Below, in pieces: positions 47,091-56,357 of a DNA stretch of 64,000 nucleotides (position 1 is its first letter; every line of letters begins with the position of its first letter). The stretch covers positions 841,001 through 905,000 of the forward strand of contig NZ_BNJI01000001.1 in NCBI RefSeq assembly GCF_016587415.1, read 5' to 3'. The notes under the pieces were generated by a model. The model saw only the letters and a program-made list of their open reading frames with translations, ran no database searches and was not told where the DNA came from. A program made the translations under genes and the position numbers. This stretch comes from Ktedonobacter sp. SOSP1-85 (lineage in GTDB: Bacteria > Chloroflexota > Ktedonobacteria > Ktedonobacterales > Ktedonobacteraceae).

Positions 47091-47654
47091 ATGCCCCATT
47101 CACATTTTTCAGAGCAGCCAGCAAGTACAGCCCTCCCTGCCAGGCATCGCGTCTACCTGGCGCTTGGTACGAATCTGGGCGAGCGCATCCACAACCTGGA
47201 GTATGCCTTGCGCCTCCTGCGCGAACACCTCCAACTAGAGCGTATCTCCTCAGTCTATGAAACCGAGCCAGTAGGCTACGCCAACCAGCCGAAATTCCTG
47301 AACATGGCCTGTAGCGGAACGACTGTATTAAGCGCACCAGAGCTCCTACAGGCCACCCAGGGCATAGAACAGACACTAGGTCGCCAGGCTACATTTCGCA
47401 ACGGGCCACGACTCATTGACATCGATATTCTCCTCTATGACCAGGAGCAGTGGCAGCAAGAAGGGCTTACGCTTCCACATCCGCGACTCGCTGAGCGAGC
47501 CTTCGTCCTGGCTCCCCTGGCCGAGATCGCCCCAGACCTCAGGCACCCTGCTCTTGGCAAGAACATGCGTGAATTACTTGAGGTGGTTTCACAGCAGGGC
47601 ATTCTTCGCATCGACCAACCAGTCTCGATCTCACCAGGATCTCCCACTACTTAA
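47091..47654 (+). CDS. folK: 2-amino-4-hydroxy-6-hydroxymethyldihydropteridine pyrophosphokinase
   Basis: About 187 residues; transfers pyrophosphate to the pterin in folate synthesis. Signature blocks: VYLALGTNLGERIHNL, SSVYETEPVGY, QPKFLNMACSG, the diphosphate-binding GPRLIDIDILLYD and LPHPRLAERAFVLAPLAEI. The start may also be ATG 47034, directly after the kinase stop, which would add 19 residues. It follows the kinase in the same direction without a terminator. No folP or folB gene is in the window. Confidence 0.93.
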   Translation: MPHSHFSEQPASTALPARHRVYLALGTNLGERIHNLEYALRLLREHLQLERISSVYETEPVGYANQPKFLNMACSGTTVLSAPELLQATQGIEQTLGRQATFRNGPRLIDIDILLYDQEQWQQEGLTLPHPRLAERAFVLAPLAEIAPDLRHPALGKNMRELLEVVSQQGILRIDQPVSISPGSPTT

Positions 47655-47679
47655 CAAGCCTTGCCCAGCATGCTATAAT
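47651..47679 (+). promoter_or_regulatory. rsfS promoter
   Basis: -35 TTAACA (47651-47656, overlapping the folK stop), 17-base spacer, extended TGC-TATAAT -10 (47674-47679). Confidence 0.7.
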
Positions 47680-47906
47680 GCGGATACAAAATACAATGTG
47701 AATATACTCGTACCAGGGCATGTAGGTCTTTAAGGACCCATACACGAATACAGTGTCACTGGTCTTTACCATAACCCAAAGGAACCGCCTATTTTTCCTG
47801 GTTGTGAACTCAAGGGCTGGTAGATACGTATAGAAATTATATTAGGCGAAAACCATGTGTGACCTACGTCGTGTCGGGTCATTTAGAAGTAAGCAAGGGA
47901 GTACTT

Positions 47907-48266
47907 GTGGAGGGAGTTCTGCTAGATCCAGCACAGTTAGCGAAAGCCGCAGTCGATATTGCGTCTGATAAAAAAGCATCAGACATTTTACTCCTCGATA
48001 TTCGAGAGGTTACTGTCTTTGCCGACTACTTTGTCATCTGTAGCGGTAGCAACCCCAGGTTGATCCAGACAATCGCCAGCACAATTGACGAGGAGTTGGG
48101 AAAACAAGGAGCCAGGTTGCTGCACCGCGAAGGGACAGCAGACACAGGGTGGATTCTCCTGGACTTTGGCGACGTCGTTGTACACATCTTCGCACCTAAA
48201 GAACGCGAATATTACCGATTGGAGCGACTTTGGAGCGATGCCAAAACAGTTGTGTATCTCCAATAA
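47907..48266 (+). CDS. rsfS: ribosome silencing factor RsfS (YbeB/Iojap)
   Basis: 119 residues; binds ribosomal protein L14 (uL14) and blocks joining of the ribosomal subunits when nutrients are scarce. Family blocks: ASDILLLDIREVTVFADYFVICSG, 'RLLHREGTADTGWILLDFGDVVVHIF' (conserved GWxLxDFGDVVVH) and the final EREYYRLERLW. I choose GTG 47907 since AAGGGAG stands 5 bases before it; a GTG at 47859 has none. A small membrane gene follows after 21 bases. Confidence 0.93.
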   Translation: MEGVLLDPAQLAKAAVDIASDKKASDILLLDIREVTVFADYFVICSGSNPRLIQTIASTIDEELGKQGARLLHREGTADTGWILLDFGDVVVHIFAPKEREYYRLERLWSDAKTVVYLQ

Positions 48267-48287
48267 AAATTAGAAAAGGTGACGACG

Positions 48288-48470
48288 ATGACATTTTTTC
48301 GCAACCGCATGTTTCTTGAAGGAATTGCCCTCGGCGGCATTTGTGGGCTTATCATCGGCTCTATCATTGCCTTCACACTTGGTGAAAGCAGTGTAGGGGC
48401 ACTTCGCCGCGCCATTGATACGCGCCTCCCCAACAGAAACAAGGTGCCGTTTAAATACCTCTCCCAATAG
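48288..48470 (+). CDS. small membrane protein downstream of rsfS
   Basis: 60 residues with one hydrophobic segment (about 8-32; LEGIALGGICGLIIGSIIAF), short basic N-terminus and a basic tail: a single-pass protein with a YtxH-like look (Gly-zipper). ATG 48288 follows AAAGGTGA; a GTG at 48279 is in frame. It shares the rsfS transcript, which ends at the terminator at 48553. Confidence 0.6.
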   Translation: MTFFRNRMFLEGIALGGICGLIIGSIIAFTLGESSVGALRRAIDTRLPNRNKVPFKYLSQ

Positions 48471-48552
48471 TTTCTCTGCTCTTTCTCAATTTTTGGGGTT
48501 TCTCAAGCGTCTATCCTGGTCCGAGGAACCCTCCAGCGATAAGCAGAACTTG

Positions 48553-48600
48553 AATCCATTAGTTATGGCATTGGACATAACTAATGGATTTTTCTTTTTT
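48553..48600 (+). terminator. strong intrinsic terminator
   Basis: 15-base perfect arms AATCCATTAGTTATG/CATAACTAATGGATT followed by TTTCTTTTTT. Confidence 0.88.
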
Positions 48601-48750
48601 CACACCTATTTCTCCTACTCAACTCCTACGCATCATCATATGCGCGCCAGAAGGCCCCTGTTCTTGAGACATGGGGATAAATGGCGCGTTCCTTGTTTGA
48701 GGGGATGGGGAATGCTTGATTTTTTACATCTTTTCTGCTATCATGCAAGC

Positions 48751-49932
48751 ATGAAACAGAAACGCGCTTTCAAGTATCGGATATACCCGACACTAGAACA
48801 ACAGCATATGCTTGCTCATACCTTTGGATGTTGCCGTTTCGTCTACAATTGGGCATTGCGTAAAAAGACTGATGCCTACTACAACGAACAGCAACGCCTC
48901 TACTATAAAGACCTGAGCACGATGCTGACCGAGCTGAAAAAGCAAGAGGGAATGACCTGGCTCAATGACGTTTCGAGCGTGCCTCTGCAACAAGCTCTTC
49001 GTCATCTTGAGAAAGCGTTTCTGAATTTCTTTGAGGGACGTGCAAAGTATCCAACGTACCACAAAAAGCGGAACAAGCAATCTGCCACGTACACCTCCAG
49101 TGCCTTCACGTGGAAGGATGGGCACCTGACCCTCGCCAAGATGAGTGAACCCCTCGAGATCAGATGGTCGCGTCCCCTGCCAGATGGGGCAACCCCTTCG
49201 AGTGTGACCATCTCCAAAGACGCTGCCAATCGCTACTTCATCAGCATCCTGGTTGAGGATGAGATTGAACACTTGCCCTGCATCGAGACCTCGATAGGTG
49301 CTGACCTTGGCTTGAAGTCCTTTGTGGTGCTCTCGACCGGTGAAGTGGTAGGCAACCCCAAATTCTTTCACAAGGATGAAAAGAACCTGGCCAAAGCCCA
49401 ACGCCGTCACGCCAGGAAGAAAAAAGGCTCGAAGAACCGAGACAAAGCGCGTCTCAAGGTAGCTCGCATTCATGCCCGTATCGCTGATCGCCGCCGTGAT
49501 TTTCTGCACAAACTTTCTACACGCTTGATCCGTGAGAACCAAACGATGTGCGTGGAGAGTTTGCAGGTCAAGAACATGGTCAAGCATCCCACCCTCAGCA
49601 AAGCCATCAGCGATGTGGGATGGAGTGAGTTTGTGGCCCAACTGGAATACAAAGCCGACTGGTACGGTCGAGATCTTGTCAAAATTGACAAGTGGTATCC
49701 CTCCAGTAAGCGCTGTTTCGAGTGTGGTCACCTCCTCGACTCCTTAGCGCTTGATGTCCGTCAGTGGACGTGTCCAGCGTGTGCTGTGCAGCACGACCGC
49801 GATATCAACGCAGCCAAGAATATTAGGTCCGTGGGGCTCACGGTCCTCAATGCCTGTGGAGAGGCTGTAAGACCTGGACGAGTTTTGTCTCGTTCTGGCA
49901 AGACTCCGCGAAGCAGGAAACCCTCGAGGTGA
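48751..49932 (+). CDS. tnpB: TnpB, RNA-guided nuclease of a second IS200/IS605-type element
   Basis: 393 residues from ATG 48751 (MKQKRAFKYRIYPT, the usual TnpB beginning; the open frame extends upstream but is unrelated). RuvC-like residues are intact: Asp185 in SIGADLGLKSFVV, Glu in MCVESLQVKNMV and Asp in QHDRDINAAKN; the zinc finger is CFECGHLL ... CPACA. No tnpA nearby. It is only distantly similar to the TnpB at 12-13 kb, so the two elements arrived separately. The right end with the guide-RNA scaffold follows directly. Confidence 0.94.
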   Translation: MKQKRAFKYRIYPTLEQQHMLAHTFGCCRFVYNWALRKKTDAYYNEQQRLYYKDLSTMLTELKKQEGMTWLNDVSSVPLQQALRHLEKAFLNFFEGRAKYPTYHKKRNKQSATYTSSAFTWKDGHLTLAKMSEPLEIRWSRPLPDGATPSSVTISKDAANRYFISILVEDEIEHLPCIETSIGADLGLKSFVVLSTGEVVGNPKFFHKDEKNLAKAQRRHARKKKGSKNRDKARLKVARIHARIADRRRDFLHKLSTRLIRENQTMCVESLQVKNMVKHPTLSKAISDVGWSEFVAQLEYKADWYGRDLVKIDKWYPSSKRCFECGHLLDSLALDVRQWTCPACAVQHDRDINAAKNIRSVGLTVLNACGEAVRPGRVLSRSGKTPRSRKPSR

Positions 49933-49972
49933 CTCGAGGAATCCCCCGGCTCAAGCCGTGGGGAAGATGTCA
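49917..49972 (+). ncRNA. right end / predicted guide-RNA scaffold of the second TnpB
   Basis: Two hairpins: CCTCGAG/CTCGAGG around the tnpB stop, then CCCCCGGCT-CAA-GCCGTGGGG, ending in AAGATGTCAA. This is the common right-end layout of TnpB elements; the guide is expected from the flank after it, here the start of the 51-residue gene at 49973. Confidence 0.6.
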
Positions 49973-50128
49973 ATGTCATCCACGACACCTGATACAACGC
50001 CGCGCAAACTTCTCCTTAGCGGGCTAACCGTTATCCTGGCGGCTGGCATATATTGGGGCGCACGACGCTGGCTACGACGTCCAGCGAAGCAACCTACATC
50101 TGATCCCCAACCAAAAAACCAACCATAA
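49973..50128 (+). CDS. small single-pass membrane protein next to the TnpB right end
   Basis: 51 residues (MSSTTPDTTPRKLLLS...), one hydrophobic segment (about 13-27), followed by ARRWLRRPAKQ and a Pro/Gln-rich tail, so a cytoplasm-facing basic tail after a membrane helix. No family recognised. Its ribosome site GGGGAAG lies inside the TnpB element's right end, 8 bases upstream, so the element borders or has replaced the original leader. Ordinary amino-acid composition and a clean stop make a real gene plausible. Confidence 0.5.
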   Translation: MSSTTPDTTPRKLLLSGLTVILAAGIYWGARRWLRRPAKQPTSDPQPKNQP

Positions 50129-50429
<301 letters not shown>

Positions 50430-51899
50430 ATGAGTATCGCAGAACGATCAACAGCCGGGACCACCGCTTCAGTCTATGAACGGGTGACCCCGGAAACCAA
50501 AGAAGCGCTGGTAAGAGAGCTTACACAGCTTCTTGGTGTGCGACATGTTCTCCACTCCCCCTATGATCTCGCGCTCTATGAGTATGACGCCTCCATCGAA
50601 CGAGGTCGGCCAGATGTTGTTGTCTTTCCAGCCAGCACCGAAGACGTAGCTGCCATCGTTAAATGTGCGCGCCGTTATCACATACCCGTTGTGCCACGCG
50701 GTGCAGGGACGGGCCTGAGTGGTGGGGCTATTCCACGCTATGGAGGAATCGTAATAGTTTTCACGCGTATGAATCAGATCCTAGAGGTCGATTACGAAAA
50801 CCTGCGCGCAGTCGTGCAACCCGGGCTGGTCAATCTGCATTTGAGCCATGCTCTCAATCCACATGGCTTCTACTATGTCCCTGATCCGAGTAGCCAGCGG
50901 TCCTGCACGATTGGTGGAAACGTGGGCGAGAATGCAGGTGGGCCACACACCCTCCTCTACGGCGTCACCACAAATCACGTCCTGGGCGTTGAACTGGTCA
51001 CTGCCGAGGGCGAAATCGTCGAGGTTGGCAGCTGGACATATGATGCTTCTGGTTATGATCTGACTGGCCTACTCATCGGCTCTGAGGGCACGCTCTGCAT
51101 CATTACCAAAATTATTGTACGCATCGTTCACCTGCCCGAGGCTGTGAAGATGATGGTTGCGATCTTCGACTCCATGCAGGATGCATCTAATACGGTCACA
51201 GAGATCATTGCGCACGGAGTGATTCCAGCCGCCATTGAAATGATGGACCGGGTGATTTTGCAGGCAGTTGAAGCCGATACTCCCGCAGGCTATCCCCTGG
51301 ACGCCGCGGCTGTCCTCCTGATAGAAACAGAAGGACTATACGAAAGTGTTGAGGAGCAGTTGCAACAGATCGTCGCCATCTGCGAAAAGCATCACGCCCG
51401 CCAGGTACGCATTGCTGCCGACGAAATAGAGCGCCAGCGCTTCTGGGCTGGGCGCAAAAATGCCTTCGGCGCGGTGGGACGCATTAGCCCGGAGTTTTAT
51501 GTGCAGGATGGCGTGGTACCTCGAACACAGCTCCCCTATGTCCTACGGCGCGTGAATGAGATCTGTCAACACTATGGCTTACGAGTCGGAAACGTCTTTC
51601 ACGCTGGCGATGGAAACCTGCATCCACTCATCCTCTTCGACTCCCATATCCCTGGCGAGATTGAACGCGTGCGCCAGGCCGGACACGAGATTCTCCAGGT
51701 ATGCGCTGACGTTGGCGGGTCCATTACCGGTGAGCATGGGGTAGGAATTGAAAAGCAGGCCGAAATGGCGCTTATCTTCAGTGACACAGACTTACGCGTC
51801 ATGCAACAGGTTCGCCAGGCCTGCAATCCCGATCAGCTCTTCAATCCAGGAAAACTCTTTCCCCTACCAGGACGTTGCGCCGACATGAAACAACTCTAA
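50430..51899 (+). CDS. glcD: glycolate oxidase subunit GlcD (FAD-linked oxidase)
   Basis: 489-residue flavoprotein that oxidises glycolate or D-lactate-type 2-hydroxyacids. FAD-binding type 4 (PCMH) domain ~45-225 with VPRGAGTGLSGGAIP and CTIGGNVGENAGGPHTLLYG; C-terminal FAD-oxidase domain with NVFHAGDGNLHPLILFD and the final SITGEHGVGIEKQ. ATG 50430 has a near-perfect AAGGAGG 7 bases upstream. It leads the glcD-glcE-methyltransferase-glcF cluster; glcE starts 99 bases later. Confidence 0.94.
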   Translation: MSIAERSTAGTTASVYERVTPETKEALVRELTQLLGVRHVLHSPYDLALYEYDASIERGRPDVVVFPASTEDVAAIVKCARRYHIPVVPRGAGTGLSGGAIPRYGGIVIVFTRMNQILEVDYENLRAVVQPGLVNLHLSHALNPHGFYYVPDPSSQRSCTIGGNVGENAGGPHTLLYGVTTNHVLGVELVTAEGEIVEVGSWTYDASGYDLTGLLIGSEGTLCIITKIIVRIVHLPEAVKMMVAIFDSMQDASNTVTEIIAHGVIPAAIEMMDRVILQAVEADTPAGYPLDAAAVLLIETEGLYESVEEQLQQIVAICEKHHARQVRIAADEIERQRFWAGRKNAFGAVGRISPEFYVQDGVVPRTQLPYVLRRVNEICQHYGLRVGNVFHAGDGNLHPLILFDSHIPGEIERVRQAGHEILQVCADVGGSITGEHGVGIEKQAEMALIFSDTDLRVMQQVRQACNPDQLFNPGKLFPLPGRCADMKQL

Positions 51900-51998
51900 C
51901 AGCGCTAGCGCCAGCCATAACTACTCTGGTATGCCTTATTCTCGCATACCAAACGCTACGCCCTGCACTTACTTATTTGATGAGGAGCTGAAAAACTA

Positions 51999-53333
51999 AT
52001 GGGAGAGAGCATCTTGCTTGCGCAGCGCCTGCAAACACATCTACCCAGCTTAACGCTATTACAAGAGGCCGAGCAGCGACACACCTATGCAGTCGATGAC
52101 GTTGCGCCAAAATTCATCCTCATACCAGATACGATTGAAGAGACAGCCCAGGCGGTCGCGCTTATTCACCAATATGGGGGAACCTTACAAGCACGTGGAA
52201 ACGGCACTTACATACATCTCGGCGGCATTCCCAGCCCCTTTGATACCGTCTTGCTTACAACCAGGCTTAATCATCTCCTTGAGCATGAAGCGGGCGATTT
52301 GACTTGCCGGGTTGAGGCTGGCATGCCACTAGCAACCCTTCAGGCATTGCTGGCACGTAAGGGGCAGAGATTACCCCTTGACCCACCCCATGCTGAGCAG
52401 GCAACTATTGGAGGGCTTCTCGCGGCCAATGCCAGCGGACCTAAACGCCTTCTTTATGGAACAGCCCGTGATCTCGTCATTGGCTTACGTGTCATCCAAG
52501 CCAATGGAGAGATCGCCAGGAGCGGCGGACGGGTCGTGAAGAATGTCGCGGGCTATGACCTGAATAAACTCTTCATCGGCTCCCTAAGCACGCTGGGAAT
52601 TATTGTTGAGGCGAACTTTAAGCTCCAACCCCTGCCACCAGCGGAGCATACACTCCTGTTGACCTATACCAATGTAGAAGATGCTATGCAGACTGTTACC
52701 CAGCTACTTGGCTCAGTAATCACACCTACAGCTCTTGAGTTAATTGATAGCGGTGCAGCCAGCGTCATGAGCGACTTTCACGGCATCAACCTGCCTGTGA
52801 ATGGCTATACTCTGGCCGTAAATTTTGAGGGCAGTCTCTCGACCATAGAACGGCAGATCAATGAGACCCGTCTCCTGGCGCGTAGACAACATGCCCTGCT
52901 GGGAGAAGATCTTACTAATCACGCGCAAGAGCACTTCTGGCAGACTATTCGTCAACAAACACAGGGAACGCTTACCTGCAAAATAAATCTCCTCCCTTCA
53001 CAAATACCCCATTATCTGCGTATACTGTCCTCAACCTGTCACCAATATGATCTTGAGGCCACCAACATTGCGCACGCTGGCAACGGCATCGTTTATACAG
53101 AACTCCAACCTGTCGATGCTACACCGCGCCTGGTTGGCACCCTGACAGCGCTACGTAGCGCTGTTCAAGCCCTACGTGGTAGTCTAGTAATAGAGCACTG
53201 TCCAACTCGGTTGAAACAACATATTGATGTCTGGGGCGAGCCTGGAGCCGCCTTCACGATGATGCAGCGCCTCAAAAGTCAGTTTGATCCACAGGAAACA
53301 TTTATTAAAGGACGGTTTTTGGGAGGATTGTGA
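51999..53333 (+). CDS. glcE: glycolate oxidase subunit GlcE (FAD-binding)
   Basis: 444-residue partner of GlcD with one FAD-binding (PCMH) domain: PLDPPHAEQATIGGLLAANASGPKR split over PLDPPHAEQATIGG and LLAANASGPKR, then VKNVAGYDLNKLFIGSLSTLG. The C-terminal half is shorter than in GlcD. GAGGAG stands upstream of ATG 51999. Its stop overlaps the GTG start of the next gene by four bases, which couples the methyltransferase to it. Confidence 0.92.
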   Translation: MGESILLAQRLQTHLPSLTLLQEAEQRHTYAVDDVAPKFILIPDTIEETAQAVALIHQYGGTLQARGNGTYIHLGGIPSPFDTVLLTTRLNHLLEHEAGDLTCRVEAGMPLATLQALLARKGQRLPLDPPHAEQATIGGLLAANASGPKRLLYGTARDLVIGLRVIQANGEIARSGGRVVKNVAGYDLNKLFIGSLSTLGIIVEANFKLQPLPPAEHTLLLTYTNVEDAMQTVTQLLGSVITPTALELIDSGAASVMSDFHGINLPVNGYTLAVNFEGSLSTIERQINETRLLARRQHALLGEDLTNHAQEHFWQTIRQQTQGTLTCKINLLPSQIPHYLRILSSTCHQYDLEATNIAHAGNGIVYTELQPVDATPRLVGTLTALRSAVQALRGSLVIEHCPTRLKQHIDVWGEPGAAFTMMQRLKSQFDPQETFIKGRFLGGL

Positions 53334-54421
53334 GTAGTCAGAATACTTTGCTTATTACAACTCAGCCTGAGTTTACCCAGGCTGCCATAGATGAGTTGCG
53401 CATATTAGAGAAACAGATCGAAGTTCTGGAAGAGCTTGTGCCAGGCATCCTGCACTGTAGCGTGCCTGATAGCGCAGTACTTATGCGACGCGCCAGCCAG
53501 GCCCAGCTTATCTTTGTACGCCACCTGGCGCCTGTACAGGACATAGTTGCGCTACACAATAGTGAACAGGATCTAGGCAACATTGCCACCGCGATAGCAG
53601 AGCTACCAGGCTTTGTACGCATCGAGCGTGGGATTCATTTCGCCGTACAAACACGCTTTATTCAGACGGACAAACAACAGAGCAAACGCCCCTACAGTAG
53701 TGGCATGCTCAATCGTGAATTAGCCATGGCGTTCGCGGAAGAGACAGGCGCCATCGAAGATATAAAAAAACCCGAAGTGGTGGTCTCTCTGCTCTGCGCT
53801 TCCCACCAGTGCTACGTCGGCATCTCAAACGTCGAAGATAACCTGAGTAGTTGGCCTGGAGGAGCGCGCCACTACGCCCAGACAGAAGAGCAAATCAGTC
53901 GGGCCGAGTTTAAGCTACTTGAAGCGCTGGAGGTGTTTCATATTACGCTTCCCGAGCAAGGCAAGGCGCTAGACCTAGGGGCCGCCCCAGGTGGCTGGAC
54001 ACGCCTGCTGCTCAACGCAGGACTGGATGTCGTCGCTGTCGACCCAGCAAATCTGGATCCACGCCTACGCGCCTATAGAGGACTCGAACATTATCAAGGA
54101 TATACCGAACGCTATCTCGACGCCCAGGCTCAATTGAAGCACTTCACCCGCTTTGACCTGATCGTCAATGATATGAAAATGGATGCACGGGAAGCCGCGA
54201 GACTCCTGGTGCGAGCCTCGGCACAGTTACGACCAGAGGGTTTTATTATCAGTGTGTTTAAGTTGCCTCACGCAACCGAGACCATTAACCCACTCAAAAC
54301 AGTGAACGAAGCCTTGAAAACGATGCGTAAACATTTCAATATAGTGCGAGCACACCAGTTGTTTCATAACAGGCAAGAGATCACCGTTGCGGCGGCGCAG
54401 CCGCTTCCTACGCGTAGATAA
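53330..54421 (+). CDS. RlmM/FtsJ-like SAM-dependent RNA methyltransferase
   Basis: 363 residues. N-terminal half (~1-180) has a THUMP-like look; C-terminal half is an FtsJ/RrmJ-type methyltransferase: motif I LDLGAAPGGWTRLLLNAG (~213-230), VVAVDPANLDPRL, FDLIVNDMKMDAREAARLL and the final GFIISVFKLPHA. This order matches RlmM (2'-O-methylation of C2498 in 23S rRNA), though Cys/Lys-Asp-Lys-Glu details should be aligned. It starts at GTG 53330 inside the glcE stop and sits in the middle of the glycolate oxidase cluster, an unusual place. A weak T-tailed hairpin (54422-54441) separates it from glcF. Confidence 0.82.
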   Translation: MSSQNTLLITTQPEFTQAAIDELRILEKQIEVLEELVPGILHCSVPDSAVLMRRASQAQLIFVRHLAPVQDIVALHNSEQDLGNIATAIAELPGFVRIERGIHFAVQTRFIQTDKQQSKRPYSSGMLNRELAMAFAEETGAIEDIKKPEVVVSLLCASHQCYVGISNVEDNLSSWPGGARHYAQTEEQISRAEFKLLEALEVFHITLPEQGKALDLGAAPGGWTRLLLNAGLDVVAVDPANLDPRLRAYRGLEHYQGYTERYLDAQAQLKHFTRFDLIVNDMKMDAREAARLLVRASAQLRPEGFIISVFKLPHATETINPLKTVNEALKTMRKHFNIVRAHQLFHNRQEITVAAAQPLPTRR

Positions 54422-54460
54422 AGGCATGCACGCCTTTTTTCATCATATGGAGGTCCCCTC

Positions 54461-56032
54461 ATGGTATCAGAGCCGATCATTAGGCATGAGACATATCCAG
54501 AGATCACTCCCCCCACAGAGGGGCCATTGCGCCGCGATACGCACACGTATGACCTGATGCGTCAATGCATCCATTGTGGCTTCTGCCTGCCTACCTGCCC
54601 TACCTACGCAGTATTGGGCGTAGAGATGGACTCGCCTCGTGGGCGCATCTATCAGATGCAGGCAGTGGCGGAAGGGCGCCTGGACATCTCTGATGATTTC
54701 ATCGAGCATATGAATTGCTGTGTGGGATGCCGCGCCTGTGAAACCGCTTGTCCATCAGGCGTGCAATTTGGCAAGCTAATTGAAGCGGCTCGCGAGCAGA
54801 TTCAGCTAGCCGACAAGCAGCCCGAGGCGCGTACCCAGACTGTTCCAGCAACCGAGCCAGAAGAGGAGCGCCCCAATGCACAGGGATCAGTGGCTGGGAA
54901 ACTGCTTCATCGCTTCTTCTTTGACTACATGCTCCCTTCGCGTCCGATAACGACGCTTGTCTTCTCAGGGCTAAAGATCTACCAAAGGAGTGGGCTACAG
55001 AAGCTCGCGCGCAGCACAGGCCTCATAGATGTGGCCAATGAGCTTCCCACACCATTTCAAGGCAAGCTGAAACTTCCTGAACAGCTCATGAACTCGGCCT
55101 CTGGAGACCTATTTCCTGATCTCCTCCCCGAGATAACATCCGCAATCGGAGTAAGGCGTTATCGCGTTGGTTTCGTCAGCGGCTGTATTATGGACCAGGT
55201 TTTTCGCGATATCAATGAAGCAAGCATCCGTGTACTGGCCGCCAATGGCTGCGAGGTGATTACGCCACCTCAACAGAATTGCTGCGGAGCGTTGCATGTA
55301 CATGGAGGCGAGGCTGCACGCGGACGCGAATTGGCCAAGCGCAACATCGACACCTTTGAGCAGTATAATTGTGATTTCATTATCATCAATTCTGCTGGCT
55401 GTGGCTCAACCCTCAAAGAGTACGATTACATGCTACGCGATGATCCCGCCTATGCCGAGCGAGCAAAGACCTTTAGCCACAAGGTAAAAGACATCAGCGA
55501 GTTTCTAGCTGGGCTCACGCTCAATCCACAAATGGGCGAGATTTCACGGACCGTCGCCTATCATGATGCCTGCCACCTGGCACACGGGCAAAAAATCAGG
55601 CAGCAACCACGCCAACTGCTCAAATCCATTCCCGGCTTACGGCTGACTGAACTCAAAGAGGCCGATTGGTGCTGCGGCAGCGCCGGCATCTACAACATCG
55701 TCAATCAGGAGATGGGCAATGAGCTGCTCGAGCGAAAGATGAATAATGTTGCCGCGACTGACGCGGAGATCATCGCCACAGGCAACCCGGGATGTATGAT
55801 GCAGATCGACATGGGAGTACGCCAGCGCGGCCTCGCCATGAAAGTTGTCCATCCTATTCAGCTTCTCGACGAGGCATATCAACAAGGTGGTCTCTATGAT
55901 CAAGCCCAGCAAGCGGATTTGGAGCATCGCTCATCAGGAAGGCAGCGCCAGAAGCAGCGACAGACGTTGCTCATAGGCATTGGGCTGGGTTTTCTGCTGG
56001 GGCTATTCCTGCTAGGGAGGCGTAAGAAGTGA
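54461..56032 (+). CDS. glcF: glycolate oxidase iron-sulfur subunit GlcF with C-terminal membrane anchor
   Basis: 523 residues; passes electrons from GlcD/GlcE to the respiratory chain. Two 4Fe-4S sites, CIHCGFCLPTCP (~38-49) and CVGCRACETACP (~87-98), and two cysteine-rich CCG motifs, QNCCGALHVHGG and DWCCGSAGIYN. The middle is longer than in E. coli GlcF (~407). The last ~22 residues, LLIGIGLGFLLGLFLLGRRKK, form a membrane anchor after a basic Gln/Arg stretch, not part of the standard subunit. GGAGG precedes ATG 54461. An IscB element begins right at the stop codon. Confidence 0.92.
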   Translation: MVSEPIIRHETYPEITPPTEGPLRRDTHTYDLMRQCIHCGFCLPTCPTYAVLGVEMDSPRGRIYQMQAVAEGRLDISDDFIEHMNCCVGCRACETACPSGVQFGKLIEAAREQIQLADKQPEARTQTVPATEPEEERPNAQGSVAGKLLHRFFFDYMLPSRPITTLVFSGLKIYQRSGLQKLARSTGLIDVANELPTPFQGKLKLPEQLMNSASGDLFPDLLPEITSAIGVRRYRVGFVSGCIMDQVFRDINEASIRVLAANGCEVITPPQQNCCGALHVHGGEAARGRELAKRNIDTFEQYNCDFIIINSAGCGSTLKEYDYMLRDDPAYAERAKTFSHKVKDISEFLAGLTLNPQMGEISRTVAYHDACHLAHGQKIRQQPRQLLKSIPGLRLTELKEADWCCGSAGIYNIVNQEMGNELLERKMNNVAATDAEIIATGNPGCMMQIDMGVRQRGLAMKVVHPIQLLDEAYQQGGLYDQAQQADLEHRSSGRQRQKQRQTLLIGIGLGFLLGLFLLGRRKK

Positions 56033-56357
56033 ACTACCACTGAGCTGAAGACGCAGCGGCTTCTTCGGAAGTAGTCGGGTCTGCGGTTTGGTCGCTTTTT
56101 CGGAAGCTCAAGTTCACCAGACTCCTCATCAGAAATGATGAGACCGTTTGAAAGGTCATGACACCTGCGGTTGACGCATCAGACCGCTGCTCTGTCGCCT
56201 GGATTTAAGTAGGGCTGAGGAAAGGCCCGGTGATCCAGGTACAAAAAGCCTTTTGAACACTGTCGAGATGAGGTCGGATTCCCTGCATGGTCACAGTGCA
56301 GGGATACGCATCACCCGGCGCTTGCCGGAGCATTTTTCCGAAAGGAATCGTCTGAAC
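56033..56357 (+). ncRNA. predicted omega-RNA of IscB, with element left end
   Basis: A ~325-base gene-free stretch in front of iscB that folds into a chain of hairpins: CTCATC/GATGAG (56125-56142), GCGGT/ACCGC (56167-56187), the nested CCTGGAT/ATCCAGG with inner GGGC/GCCC (56198-56239), TCCCTGCA/TGCAGGGA (56280-56304) and CCGGC/GCCGG (56315-56328). In IscB systems the guide RNA is made from just this place, guide first, scaffold after. The guide would come from the flank left of the element, the end of glcF. Confidence 0.78.

Noticed and set aside
56033..56357. CRISPR-like leader or tracrRNA in front of iscB
   Set aside because: No direct repeats with spacers anywhere in the window and no cas genes; the hairpin series fits an omega-RNA instead.
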